A DNA stretch of 64,000 nucleotides from Bacillus pumilus (GCF_024498355.1 NZ_CP101833.1:973001-1037000), one strand, 5' to 3'. Positions 8,974 through 17,280 are shown, numbered from the stretch's first letter. Numbers and translations are program-made. Notes: generated by a model not told the origin, from the sequence alone.

Positions 8974-9032
8974 GACCAGCTAGAGAAATTTTGATGAATT
9001 CATTGTATATATGTGAAACGAAAGCCATAGTT

Positions 9033-9041
9033 TGTTATAGT
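9033..9041 (+). promoter_or_regulatory. Extended -10 promoter of yheA
   Basis: TGTTATAGT (9033-9041) is an extended -10 element (TGN-TATAGT) with only a weak -35. It lies 54 bp before the yheA start, in the gap after yheB. Confidence 0.5.
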
Positions 9042-9094
9042 GGAGTGGTGTCCGCCGATCATATCGGTGATAACGGATAGAAAGGAGACATAAC

Positions 9095-9451
9095 ATGTCT
9101 GTAAATCTTTATGATGTTGCATATGACCTTGAAAAAGCACTGCGTCATAGCGAAGAATATTCAACTTTAAGAAACCTTTATGATGAGGTAAACGAGGATG
9201 AGTCCTCTAAAAGAATGTTTGAGAACTTTCGTGACATTCAAGTAAACCTTCAACAAAAACAAATGACTGGTCAAGAGATTACACAAGAGGAAGTGGAGCA
9301 AGCTCAAAAAACGGTTGCGCTTGTTCAGCAGCACGATAAAATCTCTCAGTTGATGGAAGCAGAACAACGCGTGAGTGTTCTCATCGGTGAATTAAATAAA
9401 ATTATCATGAAGCCTCTTGAAGAGCTTTATGGAAATGCAGAAGAAAATTAA
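9095..9451 (+). CDS. yheA: YlbF/YmcA-family protein YheA
   Basis: This 118-residue, highly charged, all-helical protein is of the YlbF/YmcA (com_ylbF) family. AAAGGAGA lies 8 bases before the ATG. B. subtilis YheA is 117 residues at the same place. Paralogues YlbF and YmcA work with YaaT to help RNase Y, and in competence and sporulation; YheA itself has no assigned role. Its own promoter and a strong terminator make it monocistronic. Confidence 0.9.
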   Translation: MSVNLYDVAYDLEKALRHSEEYSTLRNLYDEVNEDESSKRMFENFRDIQVNLQQKQMTGQEITQEEVEQAQKTVALVQQHDKISQLMEAEQRVSVLIGELNKIIMKPLEELYGNAEEN

Positions 9452-9454
9452 TTG

Positions 9455-9484
9455 AAAGGGCGATAAAATTCGCCCTTTTTTTAT
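9455..9484 (+). terminator. Intrinsic terminator of yheA
   Basis: The stem AAGGGCGA / TCGCCCTT with a four-base loop is followed by seven T, starting 4 bp after the yheA stop. Confidence 0.9.
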
Positions 9485-9518
9485 TTAACATCTCTTCTGT
9501 ATATCTTTTAAAAAAAGG

Positions 9519-9547
9519 TTGTCGAAGCTCAAAAATTCTGCGATAAT
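9519..9547 (+). promoter_or_regulatory. Sigma-A promoter of an unassigned RNA
   Basis: -35 TTGTCG (9519-9524), a 17-bp spacer and -10 GATAAT (9542-9547) form a good sigma-A promoter. There is no credible reading frame for 350 bp downstream. The predicted start is near 9554. Confidence 0.7.
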
Positions 9548-9553
9548 ATTTAT

Positions 9554-9567
9554 TGAAAGTGCTTTCA
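9554..9567 (+). promoter_or_regulatory. cre-like site at the start of the candidate RNA
   Basis: TGAAAGTGCTTTCA has perfect TGAAAG/CTTTCA arms and differs from the cre consensus only at the central CG (here TG). It covers the predicted transcription start, where bound CcpA would repress. Confidence 0.45.
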
Positions 9568-9762
9568 AAAAAGCACTCTCGTGATCAATTGGGTGCGTTT
9601 CACTTGGGATTTGCGGCGATCAGCCAAATGAGAGAGAAGCGCTTCTGGGAGAAACGCAAAGCATAAGGGGATCTGATATAAGCAATGCTTTGGTGTGTGA
9701 AAGATAAGGGGATCATGGGGAGCTTCATCACCCCATTGTTACGCATCCAAACCATACATAAA

Positions 9763-9788
9763 AAAAAGCCTAGGGGTAGGCTTTTTTT
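9763..9788 (+). terminator. Intrinsic terminator of the candidate RNA
   Basis: A run of A, the stem AGCCTA / TAGGCT with a GGGG-containing loop, then seven T. It stands 110 bp before yhaX. Confidence 0.8.
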
Positions 9789-9897
9789 ATTTATCGTTGA
9801 TTCATCAAGCAGGGGTTGTTTCAACTGCATGTTCTAAAGCACCAAGCTAGGGCATATCCTCATCTTAAGTACAGTCATCAAGAAGGGGGATGCCTCA

Positions 9898-10764
9898 GTG
9901 TCAAAAAAACTACTAGCACTCAATATAGATGGAACGTTACTTCGTTCCAATGGAAAAATTCATTCCGCTACAAAAGAAGCTGTGGAATATGTAAAGAAAA
10001 AAGGGGTTTATGTGACGATTGTCACGAATCGGCATTTTCGGGCAGCACAAAAAATCGCCAAAGCGTTGAAGATTCCAAATTCAACTCTTGTGACGCATAG
10101 TGGTGCTTTTATCGCTGATAAACTTGATGAGCCGCTGCATGTGAAGAAATTAACGGAAGAAAAAACATTTAATCTTGTGCAAATTCTTGAAAGCTTTGAT
10201 TGTAATGTCCGCTTGCTGCATGAAAAATTCTCTATCGGCAACCGGAAAAAAACACAGTCTCAACTGATGGGAAAGACGTTGATCCATCCGTCTGATCCGA
10301 TTTTTTATCCCGTTCAATTTGTAGAATCGTTAAGTGATATGCTGATGGATGAACCGGTCAGCACACCAGTGATTGAAGTATATTCGACCGCAGAGTTTCA
10401 GCCAGAGATTTACAAGACCATTCAACAAGCATTCCCATCTGTCGATCTCATTAAGATCAGTGATGAGAAAATGAATATCGTATGCAAAGGGGTATCAAAA
10501 GAAGCAGGACTTTCTCTTTTAAGCTCAGCGCTAGGTTTTACTTTAGAAGATACGGTCGTCATCGGCCACGGGCCAGATGACATTCCAATGCTTGAGTTAG
10601 CTGGCTTAGGTGTCGCTATGGGAAATGCACCTCATTCGGTCAAGCGTAAAGCCGATTGGGTGACACGGTCTCACGATGAACAGGGCGTCGCTTATATGAT
10701 CAAAGAATACTTTAGAATGCAGCAAAGGGAAGGCTTTTTACATCAATTCGATATTAAACGATAA
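9898..10764 (+). CDS. yhaX: HAD-superfamily (Cof-type) spore protein YhaX, probably catalytically dead
   Basis: This 288-residue Cof-type HAD protein starts at a GTG with AAGGGGG 9 bases upstream. The fold is intact, with motif II threonine in IVTNR and motif III lysine in CKGVSKEAG. Two catalytic positions are altered: motif I is N9-I10-D11-G-T instead of DxDGT, so the nucleophilic aspartate is asparagine. Motif IV is GHGPDD (223-228) instead of GDGxND. A working phosphatase is therefore unlikely. B. subtilis YhaX is a spore-coat-associated protein, which suits a structural role. Confidence 0.88.
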   Translation: MSKKLLALNIDGTLLRSNGKIHSATKEAVEYVKKKGVYVTIVTNRHFRAAQKIAKALKIPNSTLVTHSGAFIADKLDEPLHVKKLTEEKTFNLVQILESFDCNVRLLHEKFSIGNRKKTQSQLMGKTLIHPSDPIFYPVQFVESLSDMLMDEPVSTPVIEVYSTAEFQPEIYKTIQQAFPSVDLIKISDEKMNIVCKGVSKEAGLSLLSSALGFTLEDTVVIGHGPDDIPMLELAGLGVAMGNAPHSVKRKADWVTRSHDEQGVAYMIKEYFRMQQREGFLHQFDIKR

Positions 10765-10770
10765 TACGGT

Positions 10771-10805
10771 GAAGACCCTGTCCATCAAGAAATGACAGGG
10801 TCTTC
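10771..10805 (+). terminator. Hairpin after yhaX
   Basis: A 12-bp perfect stem GAAGACCCTGTC / GACAGGGTCTTC lies 7 bp after the stop. No strong T run follows, so termination may be partial. Confidence 0.6.
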
Positions 10806-10877
10806 ATCTGTTCCCTTCATTGCTTTTCCTAGATGAATTTTGTAAAATGAAACAAGTTTGAAGATAAAGGTGATACG

Positions 10878-12377
10878 ATGCGAATTTTAATTAAAGGGCT
10901 GTCAGATGAGCGATTTCATCGCCCGCTTGTCAATATAGCAAACTTATTTGAAGAAGATAGTGAAGTGCTGTTTGATCTAGACGAACTGGATGATGGTTTA
11001 GTGATGGTGTTTAGCTGGAAAGAAGAACGAGGAATGATTGAAGCATCTGGCCATATCGCTGGATCAGAAATAAACAGTCGTTTTTCAAGAGATGTGCCAG
11101 AGGGCTTAAGCGATAAGGACCGCTGGAAGCAAATCAAAAACACAGTGCTCTCTGTTTATTTACACCTGCTTCAGGAGCATACAGGAATGACACAAAAATG
11201 GGGGATTCTCACCGGGATACGCCCTACGAAATTACTTCACAAGATGCTAAGAGAAGGCATGACAAAGGAAGAAGCACATGCGGCGTTAAAGCGTGATTAC
11301 TTGATTCATGATGAAAAAATTGATTTGATGCAGGAGATTGTCGACCGTCAGCTTCAAGCGATTCCAGATTTGTATGACCTTCAGCAGGAAGTGAGTATTT
11401 ATATTGGCATTCCTTTTTGCCCAACAAAATGTGCTTATTGCACGTTCCCTGCTTATGCCATTAAAGGACAAGCTGGAAGAGTGGGAACGTTTCTGTTCGG
11501 TCTGCATTATGAGATGCAAAAAATGGGCGCATGGTTAAAAGAACACGGGATCAAAGTGACGACCGTTTATTTTGGCGGAGGCACGCCAACGAGTATCACA
11601 GCGGAAGAAATGGATTTACTGTATGAAGAAATGTATCGCTCTTTTCCTGATGTGAAACATATTCGAGAAATTACTGTAGAAGCAGGACGTCCTGATACGA
11701 TTTCGCCTGATAAGCTAGAGGTGCTAAACCGCTACAATATTGACCGGATTAGCATCAACCCGCAATCATATGAGAATGAAACACTGAAAGCCATTGGCCG
11801 GCATCATAGTGTGGAAGAAACGATTGAAAAGTATCATTTATCAAGACAGTACGGCATGAATAATATTAACATGGACTTAATCATTGGTTTACCTGGAGAA
11901 GGGCTAAAGGAATTTCAGCACTCCTTGCAGCAGACCGAAGAACTAAGGCCTGAATCTTTAACTGTGCATACACTTTCCTTTAAAAGAGCGTCTGAGATGA
12001 CGCGCAATAAGGAGAAATATCAAGTGGCAGACCGTGAAGAAATCACACGTATGATGGATGAAGCGGTCGCTTGGACGAAAGCACATAAATATCATCCATA
12101 TTATTTATATAGACAAAAAAACATCTTAGGGAATCTCGAAAATGTCGGGTATTCATTAGATGGACAGGAAAGTTTGTATAATATCATCATTATGGAAGAA
12201 GTCCAGACGATCATTGGCATTGGATGCGGCGCAGCCAGTAAATTTATTGATCCGCGATCAGGAAAAATTACGCAGTATGCCAATCCAAAAGATCCAAAAT
12301 CGTATAATGATCGCTATGAGCACTATACGGAAGAGAAAATTCGATTCCTTGAGTCATTATTTGTTTCTCACGTTTAA
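10878..12377 (+). CDS. hemZ: Oxygen-independent coproporphyrinogen dehydrogenase-like radical SAM protein HemZ
   Basis: This 499-residue radical SAM protein of the HemN family has the cluster-binding motif CPTKCAYC after about residue 175, preceded by a 170-residue N-terminal domain, as in B. subtilis HemZ (about 501 residues). It continues with the HemN pattern YFGGGTPTS and ISINPQSYENETLKAIGRHHS. HemZ-type proteins have been assigned to anaerobic haem or iron metabolism; the precise reaction of HemZ is not firmly settled. AAGGTG precedes the ATG. The region after the stop has been occupied by a dispersed repeat. Confidence 0.9.
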   Translation: MRILIKGLSDERFHRPLVNIANLFEEDSEVLFDLDELDDGLVMVFSWKEERGMIEASGHIAGSEINSRFSRDVPEGLSDKDRWKQIKNTVLSVYLHLLQEHTGMTQKWGILTGIRPTKLLHKMLREGMTKEEAHAALKRDYLIHDEKIDLMQEIVDRQLQAIPDLYDLQQEVSIYIGIPFCPTKCAYCTFPAYAIKGQAGRVGTFLFGLHYEMQKMGAWLKEHGIKVTTVYFGGGTPTSITAEEMDLLYEEMYRSFPDVKHIREITVEAGRPDTISPDKLEVLNRYNIDRISINPQSYENETLKAIGRHHSVEETIEKYHLSRQYGMNNINMDLIIGLPGEGLKEFQHSLQQTEELRPESLTVHTLSFKRASEMTRNKEKYQVADREEITRMMDEAVAWTKAHKYHPYYLYRQKNILGNLENVGYSLDGQESLYNIIIMEEVQTIIGIGCGAASKFIDPRSGKITQYANPKDPKSYNDRYEHYTEEKIRFLESLFVSHV

Positions 12378-12402
12378 ACAATGCGGTGACGCAGTGTCTC
12401 AG

Positions 12403-12576
12403 ATTGTTGACAAAGGGCTAAAATGATCTTTATTTTAGCCCTTTGTCTTCTTTTCAGCGTGATATGAAAACCCTTGAAGTCTAGGAAGGACGAGTACCGG
12501 AGCGGAGCGAATTTGACATTCGTGAGCACCGGAACGCAGGACTGACACCGAATACGAGGGTTTGTCTACAAGCTGA
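12403..12576 (+). repeat. Dispersed terminator-associated repeat, copy 1
   Basis: This 174-bp copy of an element found four times in the window begins ATTGTTGACAAAGGGC and ends TTTGTCTACAAGCTGA. It has two modules. One is a 13-bp hairpin AAAGGGCTAAAAT/ATTTTAGCCCTTT. The other is a longer imperfect hairpin running from TCAGCGTG to the CTGA end, with AAACCC/GGGTTT and CCGGAGC/GAGCACCGG pairings. The CTGA end abuts the khtU terminator hairpin. No duplicate of that hairpin is seen on the hemZ side in this copy. Confidence 0.9.
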
Positions 12577-12602
12577 AAGGGTCCTTTATTCGGGACCCTT
12601 TT
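12577..12602. terminator. Bidirectional terminator between hemZ and khtU
   Basis: AAGGGTCC / GGGACCCTT with T runs on the plus side (CTTTTT). On the minus strand the T run after the hairpin is replaced by the repeat end (CTTTCAGCTTG). Confidence 0.75.
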
Positions 12603-12605
12603 TGG

Positions 12606-13829
12606 TTAAATGGTTGTTTCTTTTTTCACTTTTGGTTTTTCTGTTTTCCATTTGAAAATTTTGTTTAGGATGTGATAGATGCGCTTAGATTCTTTCGTTA
12701 CAAGGGGTCCTAAAATCGCAAGGATTAAGACATATAATGCAGCAAATGGCTTCAATGTAGCGGCAAGCCCGCCTGCAATGCCAAGCTCAGCTACGATGAT
12801 TGAAAACTCTCCTCTTGAGACGATGGTTAATCCAATATTAGAAGAGGCTTTATGAGAAAAACCAGCTCTCCTTCCAGCGAACATACCGGCAGTGAAGTTC
12901 CCAATTAAGGTGAGAATCACAGCGCCGATCGCAAGCCAGAAGGCGTCTCCTAATGTAAATGGATCAATACTCAGACCGAAGCTGAAGAAGAACATCGCCC
13001 CAAAGAAATCTCTAAATGGAACAACGAGATGTTCGATGCGGTCAGAATGCTCTGTTTCTGAGAAAACAAGACCAAGTAAGAGAGCACCAATTGCCTCTGC
13101 TACATGGATCGTCTCTGAGAAACCAGCGACAAAGAACAAAGCGGCGAAAATCACAATGATGAACACTTCGTTTGAACGGATATCGAAAAGCTTGTTTAAT
13201 CGTTTTGGCAGCTTACGCGCGATGATAAAGAAAAGCATCATATAACCAAAAGCGATTAAAATAGATAATAAGGCACCGCCAACAGATGTGGCATCTCCAA
13301 GGACAAGACCTGATACGACGGATAAATAAACGGCAAGGAAAATATCCTCAAACATAATAATCCCAAGAATTAATTCTGTTTCAGGGTTCGCTGTCCGTTT
13401 CAAATCCACAAGGACTTTGGCAACAATAGCACTAGATGAAATAGTGATAACCCCTGCCATAATGAGAACCTCGAGGAATCCAAATCCTGTCATAAAACCA
13501 TAAAGCAGTCCTAGGCTAAAGTTGATCAAAATGTAAATAGTTCCGCCGACTGCAATGGATTTGCCCGATTTTATGAGCTTTCCGACAGAGAACTCAAGTC
13601 CAAGGTAGAAAAGAAGGAACAAGACACCCATTCTACCAAAAAACGAAATAATTTCCGTGCTTTCGATAAATTTCAAATCAATGATCCCGATGGTCGGAGC
13701 GTGCGGACCAACAATCATTCCGAGAATGATGAGAAAAGGAATGATAGAGAATTTAATTTTATTGGCAATTAAGCTGGCAATGGCGATGAGAATCAGCGCC
13801 GTCCCAACTTCAAAGACTAAATGATCCAT
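12606..13829 (-). CDS. khtU: K+/H+ antiporter membrane subunit KhtU
   Basis: This 407-residue integral membrane protein has about a dozen hydrophobic segments and a short charged C-terminus, typical of CPA2/Kef-type antiporters. It matches B. subtilis KhtU (YhaU), the pore of a potassium exporter gated by KhtT and nucleotides. GGGGGAG precedes the ATG. Only 3 bp separate it from khtT, so the pair is translationally coupled. There is no RCK domain on this protein; that function is in KhtT. Confidence 0.92.
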   Translation of the reverse strand: MDHLVFEVGTALILIAIASLIANKIKFSIIPFLIILGMIVGPHAPTIGIIDLKFIESTEIISFFGRMGVLFLLFYLGLEFSVGKLIKSGKSIAVGGTIYILINFSLGLLYGFMTGFGFLEVLIMAGVITISSSAIVAKVLVDLKRTANPETELILGIIMFEDIFLAVYLSVVSGLVLGDATSVGGALLSILIAFGYMMLFFIIARKLPKRLNKLFDIRSNEVFIIVIFAALFFVAGFSETIHVAEAIGALLLGLVFSETEHSDRIEHLVVPFRDFFGAMFFFSFGLSIDPFTLGDAFWLAIGAVILTLIGNFTAGMFAGRRAGFSHKASSNIGLTIVSRGEFSIIVAELGIAGGLAATLKPFAALYVLILAILGPLVTKESKRIYHILNKIFKWKTEKPKVKKETTI

Positions 13830-13832
13830 TCA

Positions 13833-14330
13833 TCACTCTCCCCCTCTAGAAAGAAAATCACGTATCAATCGCTTCAAGTGTTTTCTTTCGCCTGAAATGA
13901 CCATCGTATCATTTGCTTGAATAATCGAATCAGCGCCCGGGTTGAGTAATTTTTCATTTGTATGTTTAATGATTGCAATCACGGTTACTTCATAATTTTG
14001 TCTCACATCTAAATCACCGAGTGTATGTCCAACCGCTTTTGCGCCTTTTTCCACCTTAAACCATTCAATGATCAAGTCATTGAAGGCCATTTCAATGGTT
14101 TCAAGTGCCTGCGGCTTATACACCATACCGCCGATAATCGCAGCGATTTGCCGGGATTCAGCATCATCGAGAGAAATGGTGGACAGAACTTCCTCTGGAT
14201 CATCATCGTCAAAGCGATAAATCTCCCGTCTGCCATCATCATGAATCACAATCGTCATCTTTTCTCTATTTCTCGTTTCAATTTCAAATTTCTTTCCGAT
14301 CCCTGGAAGATCATTTTCTTTAATGTTCAT
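13833..14330 (-). CDS. khtT: K+/H+ antiporter regulatory subunit KhtT (RCK_C domain)
   Basis: This 165-residue soluble subunit has a C-terminal TrkA-C (RCK_C) domain (GHTLGDLDVRQNYEVTVIAIIKH...). The frame is open 35 codons further up, but the start at 14330 has GGAGGG 6 bases before the ATG and gives the known KhtT length. In B. subtilis KhtT binds c-di-AMP and is pH-sensitive, controlling KhtU. It is the middle gene of khtS-khtT-khtU. Confidence 0.92.
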   Translation of the reverse strand: MNIKENDLPGIGKKFEIETRNREKMTIVIHDDGRREIYRFDDDDPEEVLSTISLDDAESRQIAAIIGGMVYKPQALETIEMAFNDLIIEWFKVEKGAKAVGHTLGDLDVRQNYEVTVIAIIKHTNEKLLNPGADSIIQANDTMVISGERKHLKRLIRDFLSRGGE

Positions 14331-14394
14331 TTTATCCCTCCGAATATGATAGGTTGTGTTTTTCATATAGTGAATACGGATGAAATAAAATGAA

Positions 14395-14721
14395 TCAGTA
14401 GAGGTAATTTGATTGACACATAATGGGGATCGCACACTTCATTTCCAAAAAACATAGATCAATGGATAATGCTGTTGATGGAGCTCGCTTTAAAAGAAAA
14501 GCTTTTGGATCAACCATTGATAATCTGTGCTTTAACAGAGTAGATGAGGCATGTTTTTTTGAAAATGGAGGTGTCTTCACTGCGTTTATTTCTTCATCAT
14601 AGATGGATGGAGAAATAAAATGGGATGTGCTCGCTTCTGCCTGTGAAGCAAAAACGACATTTGAAAAGGGAGAAAACATGACGATGAAGCTAACCAATAT
14701 GAGTATGGAACACCTTATCAA
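14395..14721 (-). CDS. khtS: Exported protein KhtS (YhaS-like)
   Basis: This 108-residue protein has an N-terminal signal peptide (MIRCSILILVSFIVMFSPFSNVVFA) and no recognisable domain after it. It starts at a TTG with GGGAGG about 4 bases upstream; an ATG two bases earlier is out of frame. Position and size match B. subtilis khtS (yhaS), first gene of the potassium exporter operon. The rest of the protein is poorly conserved, so the symbol rests mostly on synteny. Confidence 0.7.
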   Translation of the reverse strand: MIRCSILILVSFIVMFSPFSNVVFASQAEASTSHFISPSIYDEEINAVKTPPFSKKHASSTLLKHRLSMVDPKAFLLKRAPSTALSIDLCFLEMKCAIPIMCQSNYLY

Positions 14722-14902
14722 TCATCCTCCCCCTTTCAAATCATTTTTTCTTTCTCATTTTACTATATAAAAATATATTTCTTGTTTCAACAATTATGCT
14801 TATTTTAGTATCAATTGATCTTGAAATTTTTTATTCAGAGGAAAAGGAATTATTCGATGGAAAGGGAAGTAAGTTATAAGCTGATAAGAAAGAGGGGAAT
14901 GG

Positions 14903-15661
14903 ATGTTGACATATATCAATTGTCAGTTAGACGGGGATATTTTTGAAATCGTTTTCAATAGGCCTGAAGCTTATAATTCATTTCATGTTGACATGTTTGC
15001 TGAATTGAAGGAAGCATGTGATACAGCGGGGGAAAGCAGTGCAAAAATCGTTGTAATCAAGGGAATGGGAAAAGGGTTTTCGGCCGGCGGAGATATTGGA
15101 ATGATGCTGAAGCAGGATCGTGAAGAAGATTTTCATCGTGTGATGGATTTGATCGAGGGAATTACACTATCTCTAGCCCGAATGAAAAAAGTGACGATTG
15201 CGCTTGTCCACGGGGCAGCGGCGGGCCTTGCTTTTAGCTTTGCTCTAAGCTGTGATTATTTGTTTATGCATCAGGATGCAAAACTCGCCATGAATTTTAA
15301 TGGAATAGGGTTAATTCCAGATGGCGGAGGACATTTTTTCCTCACAAAAAGAGTAAGTGAACAAACTGCCAAACAATTGATTTGGAGGGGACAAAAGCTG
15401 TCGGCTCAAGAAGCGCTCGAGCTTCGTCTCGCAGATGGCGTGTTTCAGGATGAGGTCGATACGTATCAAAAAATGTGTGTGAAGCCGTTTATAAACATGC
15501 CGCTTCAAGCTTTTATTGAAACAAAGATGATCTATTTCCAGCAGTCAGAATCACAGCTGTTAGCAGTTCTTCAAAAGGAGCGGGCGGCACAGGCAAGATT
15601 GAGGCAAAGTCATGATCACAAGGAAGGCATCCAGGCCTTTTTAGAAAAAAGACGAGTATAA
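14903..15661 (+). CDS. yhaR: Enoyl-CoA hydratase/isomerase family protein YhaR
   Basis: This 252-residue crotonase-fold protein resembles B. subtilis YhaR (about 255). Oxyanion-hole segments are visible in FSAGGDIGMML and HGAAAGLAFSFALSCDYLF. The catalytic glutamates of true hydratases are not clearly placed, so the reaction on the acyl-CoA is open. It diverges from khtS and has an overlapping ATG in another frame four bases upstream, but AGGGG and the crotonase start favour 14903. Confidence 0.85.
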   Translation: MLTYINCQLDGDIFEIVFNRPEAYNSFHVDMFAELKEACDTAGESSAKIVVIKGMGKGFSAGGDIGMMLKQDREEDFHRVMDLIEGITLSLARMKKVTIALVHGAAAGLAFSFALSCDYLFMHQDAKLAMNFNGIGLIPDGGGHFFLTKRVSEQTAKQLIWRGQKLSAQEALELRLADGVFQDEVDTYQKMCVKPFINMPLQAFIETKMIYFQQSESQLLAVLQKERAAQARLRQSHDHKEGIQAFLEKRRV

Positions 15662-15670
15662 ACGAATGTG

Positions 15671-15696
15671 AGGCCGGCGAATGCCGGCTTTTTTAA
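15671..15696. terminator. Terminator between yhaR and yhzD
   Basis: The stem GGCCGGC / GCCGGC with a GAAT loop is followed by six T on the plus strand. It terminates yhaR; the T run overlaps the yhzD stop codon. Confidence 0.85.
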
Positions 15697-15881
15697 CGTT
15701 CAAATAAAAGCAGCTTGCCTGCATCATTAACGAGCCGATGAGAATGCTTCGTGTATTGCTGTTCGATTAAGCGATGACGCCCTAATTCCTTCGCCTTTTC
15801 ATCACTATCTGTTGTGATTTTTTCATTTAATAAGGTCTCACCTGACCGATCAAATACGGTTAAAAAGTATGCTTTTTCCAT
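15693..15881 (-). CDS. yhzD: YhzD family small protein
   Basis: This 62-residue charged cytoplasmic protein is of the YhzD-like family (B. subtilis YhzD is about 61). A start-proximal AAGGAAG serves as ribosome-binding site. It converges on yhaR and shares the hairpin between them. The function is unknown; no cysteines, signal peptide or membrane segment. Confidence 0.75.
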   Translation of the reverse strand: MEKAYFLTVFDRSGETLLNEKITTDSDEKAKELGRHRLIEQQYTKHSHRLVNDAGKLLLFER

Positions 15882-16052
15882 TCTTCATCTTCCTTTCCTC
15901 TGTTTTTTAATGTAATTAAACAAGGGATAAGACAAAACCTCTTTTTTGCCTTTAAAAATGTGTTTTTTAGAAAGAGAGTGATAGAACGTGCATTCGTAAA
16001 AATGGCGTGATAAAATATGGACAACTACAGTATCGGACAAGGAGATAGACGT

Positions 16053-17267
16053 TTGACTAAGCTCACCTTTATTCATGCCGCAGATCTTCATTTAGACAGT
16101 CCATTTGCGGGAATGTCGCATATACCAAGCCAAATATTTAAGCGGCTCAAAGAAAGTACATTTCAAAGTGCCAAGAACATGTTTGAACTCGCTATTGATC
16201 GAGCAGTAGACTTTGTGCTGCTGAGCGGAGATTTATTTGATGAATCAAATCGCAGCCTGAAAGCACAGCTTTTTTTAAGACAGCAGTTTCTAAGGCTGCA
16301 AACACACGGGATTGAAGTCTTTATTATTTACGGTAACCATGATCATTTAGGCGGTGAATGGACACCGATTGAGTGGCCAGAGAATGTTCACGTTTTCTCG
16401 AGTCATACGCCAAGTGAGCAATCTTTTTATAGAGGGGATCAGCTTGTCGCAAGTATTTATGGGTTTAGCTACAAAGAGCGGGCTGTCTATGAAAATATGA
16501 CATCTCATTACGTTAAAACGACAGATGCTGCCTATCACATCGCCATGCTTCACGGCACATTAGCGGGTCAAGAAGGACATGATGCGTATGCGCCATTTCA
16601 GCTTCAGCAGCTCCTTTCGCGGGATCTCGATTATTGGGCGCTTGGACATATTCATAAGAGAGCCCTTCTCCATGAAGACCCATTTATTATTTACCCTGGG
16701 AACATGCAGGGCAGACATATAAAAGAAACGGGAGAGAAAGGCTGTTACTTTGTTCACCTCTCCGAAGATTCTGAGACAGCGGAGTTTATTGGGTGTGCAG
16801 ATGTCATCTTTGAGACATTGACAATAGACATCACAGAAACGGTTCATATGACGGACTTGGTGACGCTTGTAGAAAGAAAGATCAATGAACTGAAAGCGCA
16901 GGGTGTTCCTCATTTTGTGAAAATTGAATTGACTGGTGATGCGCCTGCTTACTTTGAGCACACGCAGCTTGAGGTGCTCGAGGAGCTGATGGCTGTTCTT
17001 CATGAGCAAGAAGAAGATGAAGACGTGTTCGTTTGGGTGATGTCTATTGACTGCCGAACAAACGAGGATGTCGTCTATCCAGAAGATTCCTTTTTGAAAG
17101 AACTGACATCAGAAATTGCACAGTTTGAGGCATATGAAGAGCTGCTCTCACCGATCAAGCGTCACCCAACCTATAGGAAGTCAGGGAAAGTTCTCACAAA
17201 AGAGGACGAAGTGGATATAAAAGAAGAAGCACAAAGATTGCTGACAGAACAGCTGAAGCAATTATGA
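16053..17267 (+). CDS. yhaO: Mre11/SbcD-like metallophosphoesterase YhaO
   Basis: A 404-residue calcineurin-fold nuclease with all phosphoesterase motifs in order: HAADLHLDSPF, LLSGDLFDES, IYGNHDHLGG, MLHGTLAG and ALGHIHKRA. The TTG start at 16053 is chosen because AAGGAGA lies 7 bases before it; an ATG twelve codons earlier has no ribosome-binding site. It pairs with yhaN 13 bp downstream, the same relation as SbcD-SbcC or Mre11-Rad50. A role in DNA end processing is inferred from the family. Confidence 0.9.
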   Translation: MTKLTFIHAADLHLDSPFAGMSHIPSQIFKRLKESTFQSAKNMFELAIDRAVDFVLLSGDLFDESNRSLKAQLFLRQQFLRLQTHGIEVFIIYGNHDHLGGEWTPIEWPENVHVFSSHTPSEQSFYRGDQLVASIYGFSYKERAVYENMTSHYVKTTDAAYHIAMLHGTLAGQEGHDAYAPFQLQQLLSRDLDYWALGHIHKRALLHEDPFIIYPGNMQGRHIKETGEKGCYFVHLSEDSETAEFIGCADVIFETLTIDITETVHMTDLVTLVERKINELKAQGVPHFVKIELTGDAPAYFEHTQLEVLEELMAVLHEQEEDEDVFVWVMSIDCRTNEDVVYPEDSFLKELTSEIAQFEAYEELLSPIKRHPTYRKSGKVLTKEDEVDIKEEAQRLLTEQLKQL

Positions 17268-17280
17268 GAAAAGGAGAGGC

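Larger units (their letters stand above)
9554..9788 (+). ncRNA. Candidate structured non-coding RNA or long leader upstream of yhaX
   Basis: About 235 bases lie between a good sigma-A promoter and an intrinsic terminator, without a coding frame. The sequence folds into several helices: a 5' hairpin AGTGCTT/AAGCACT; a closing stem TTGGGTGCGT (9589) with ACGCATCCAA (9741); an inner stem TTTCAC/GTGAAA; and hairpins ATTTG..GGC/GCC..AAAT, AGAAGCGCTTCT, AAAGCAT/ATGCTTT and ATGGGG/CCCCAT. The word AAGGGGATC occurs twice (9665 and 9706), both in predicted unpaired regions. I do not recognise any riboswitch or known Bacillus small RNA. It could be a free small RNA or a terminator-controlled leader of yhaX, whose start is 110 bp further on. 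Confidence 0.5.

Noticed and set aside
9581..9665. Short peptides inside the candidate RNA (16 and 12 codons)
   Set aside because: Neither has a ribosome-binding site, and both break predicted helices; a coding role is not supported.
12892..13245. 117-residue plus-strand frame
   Set aside because: Shadow of khtU on the opposite strand; the protein is low-complexity Ala/Lys/Ser.
16560..17009. 149-residue minus-strand frame
   Set aside because: Lies wholly inside yhaO in the other direction, with no family resemblance or ribosome-binding site.
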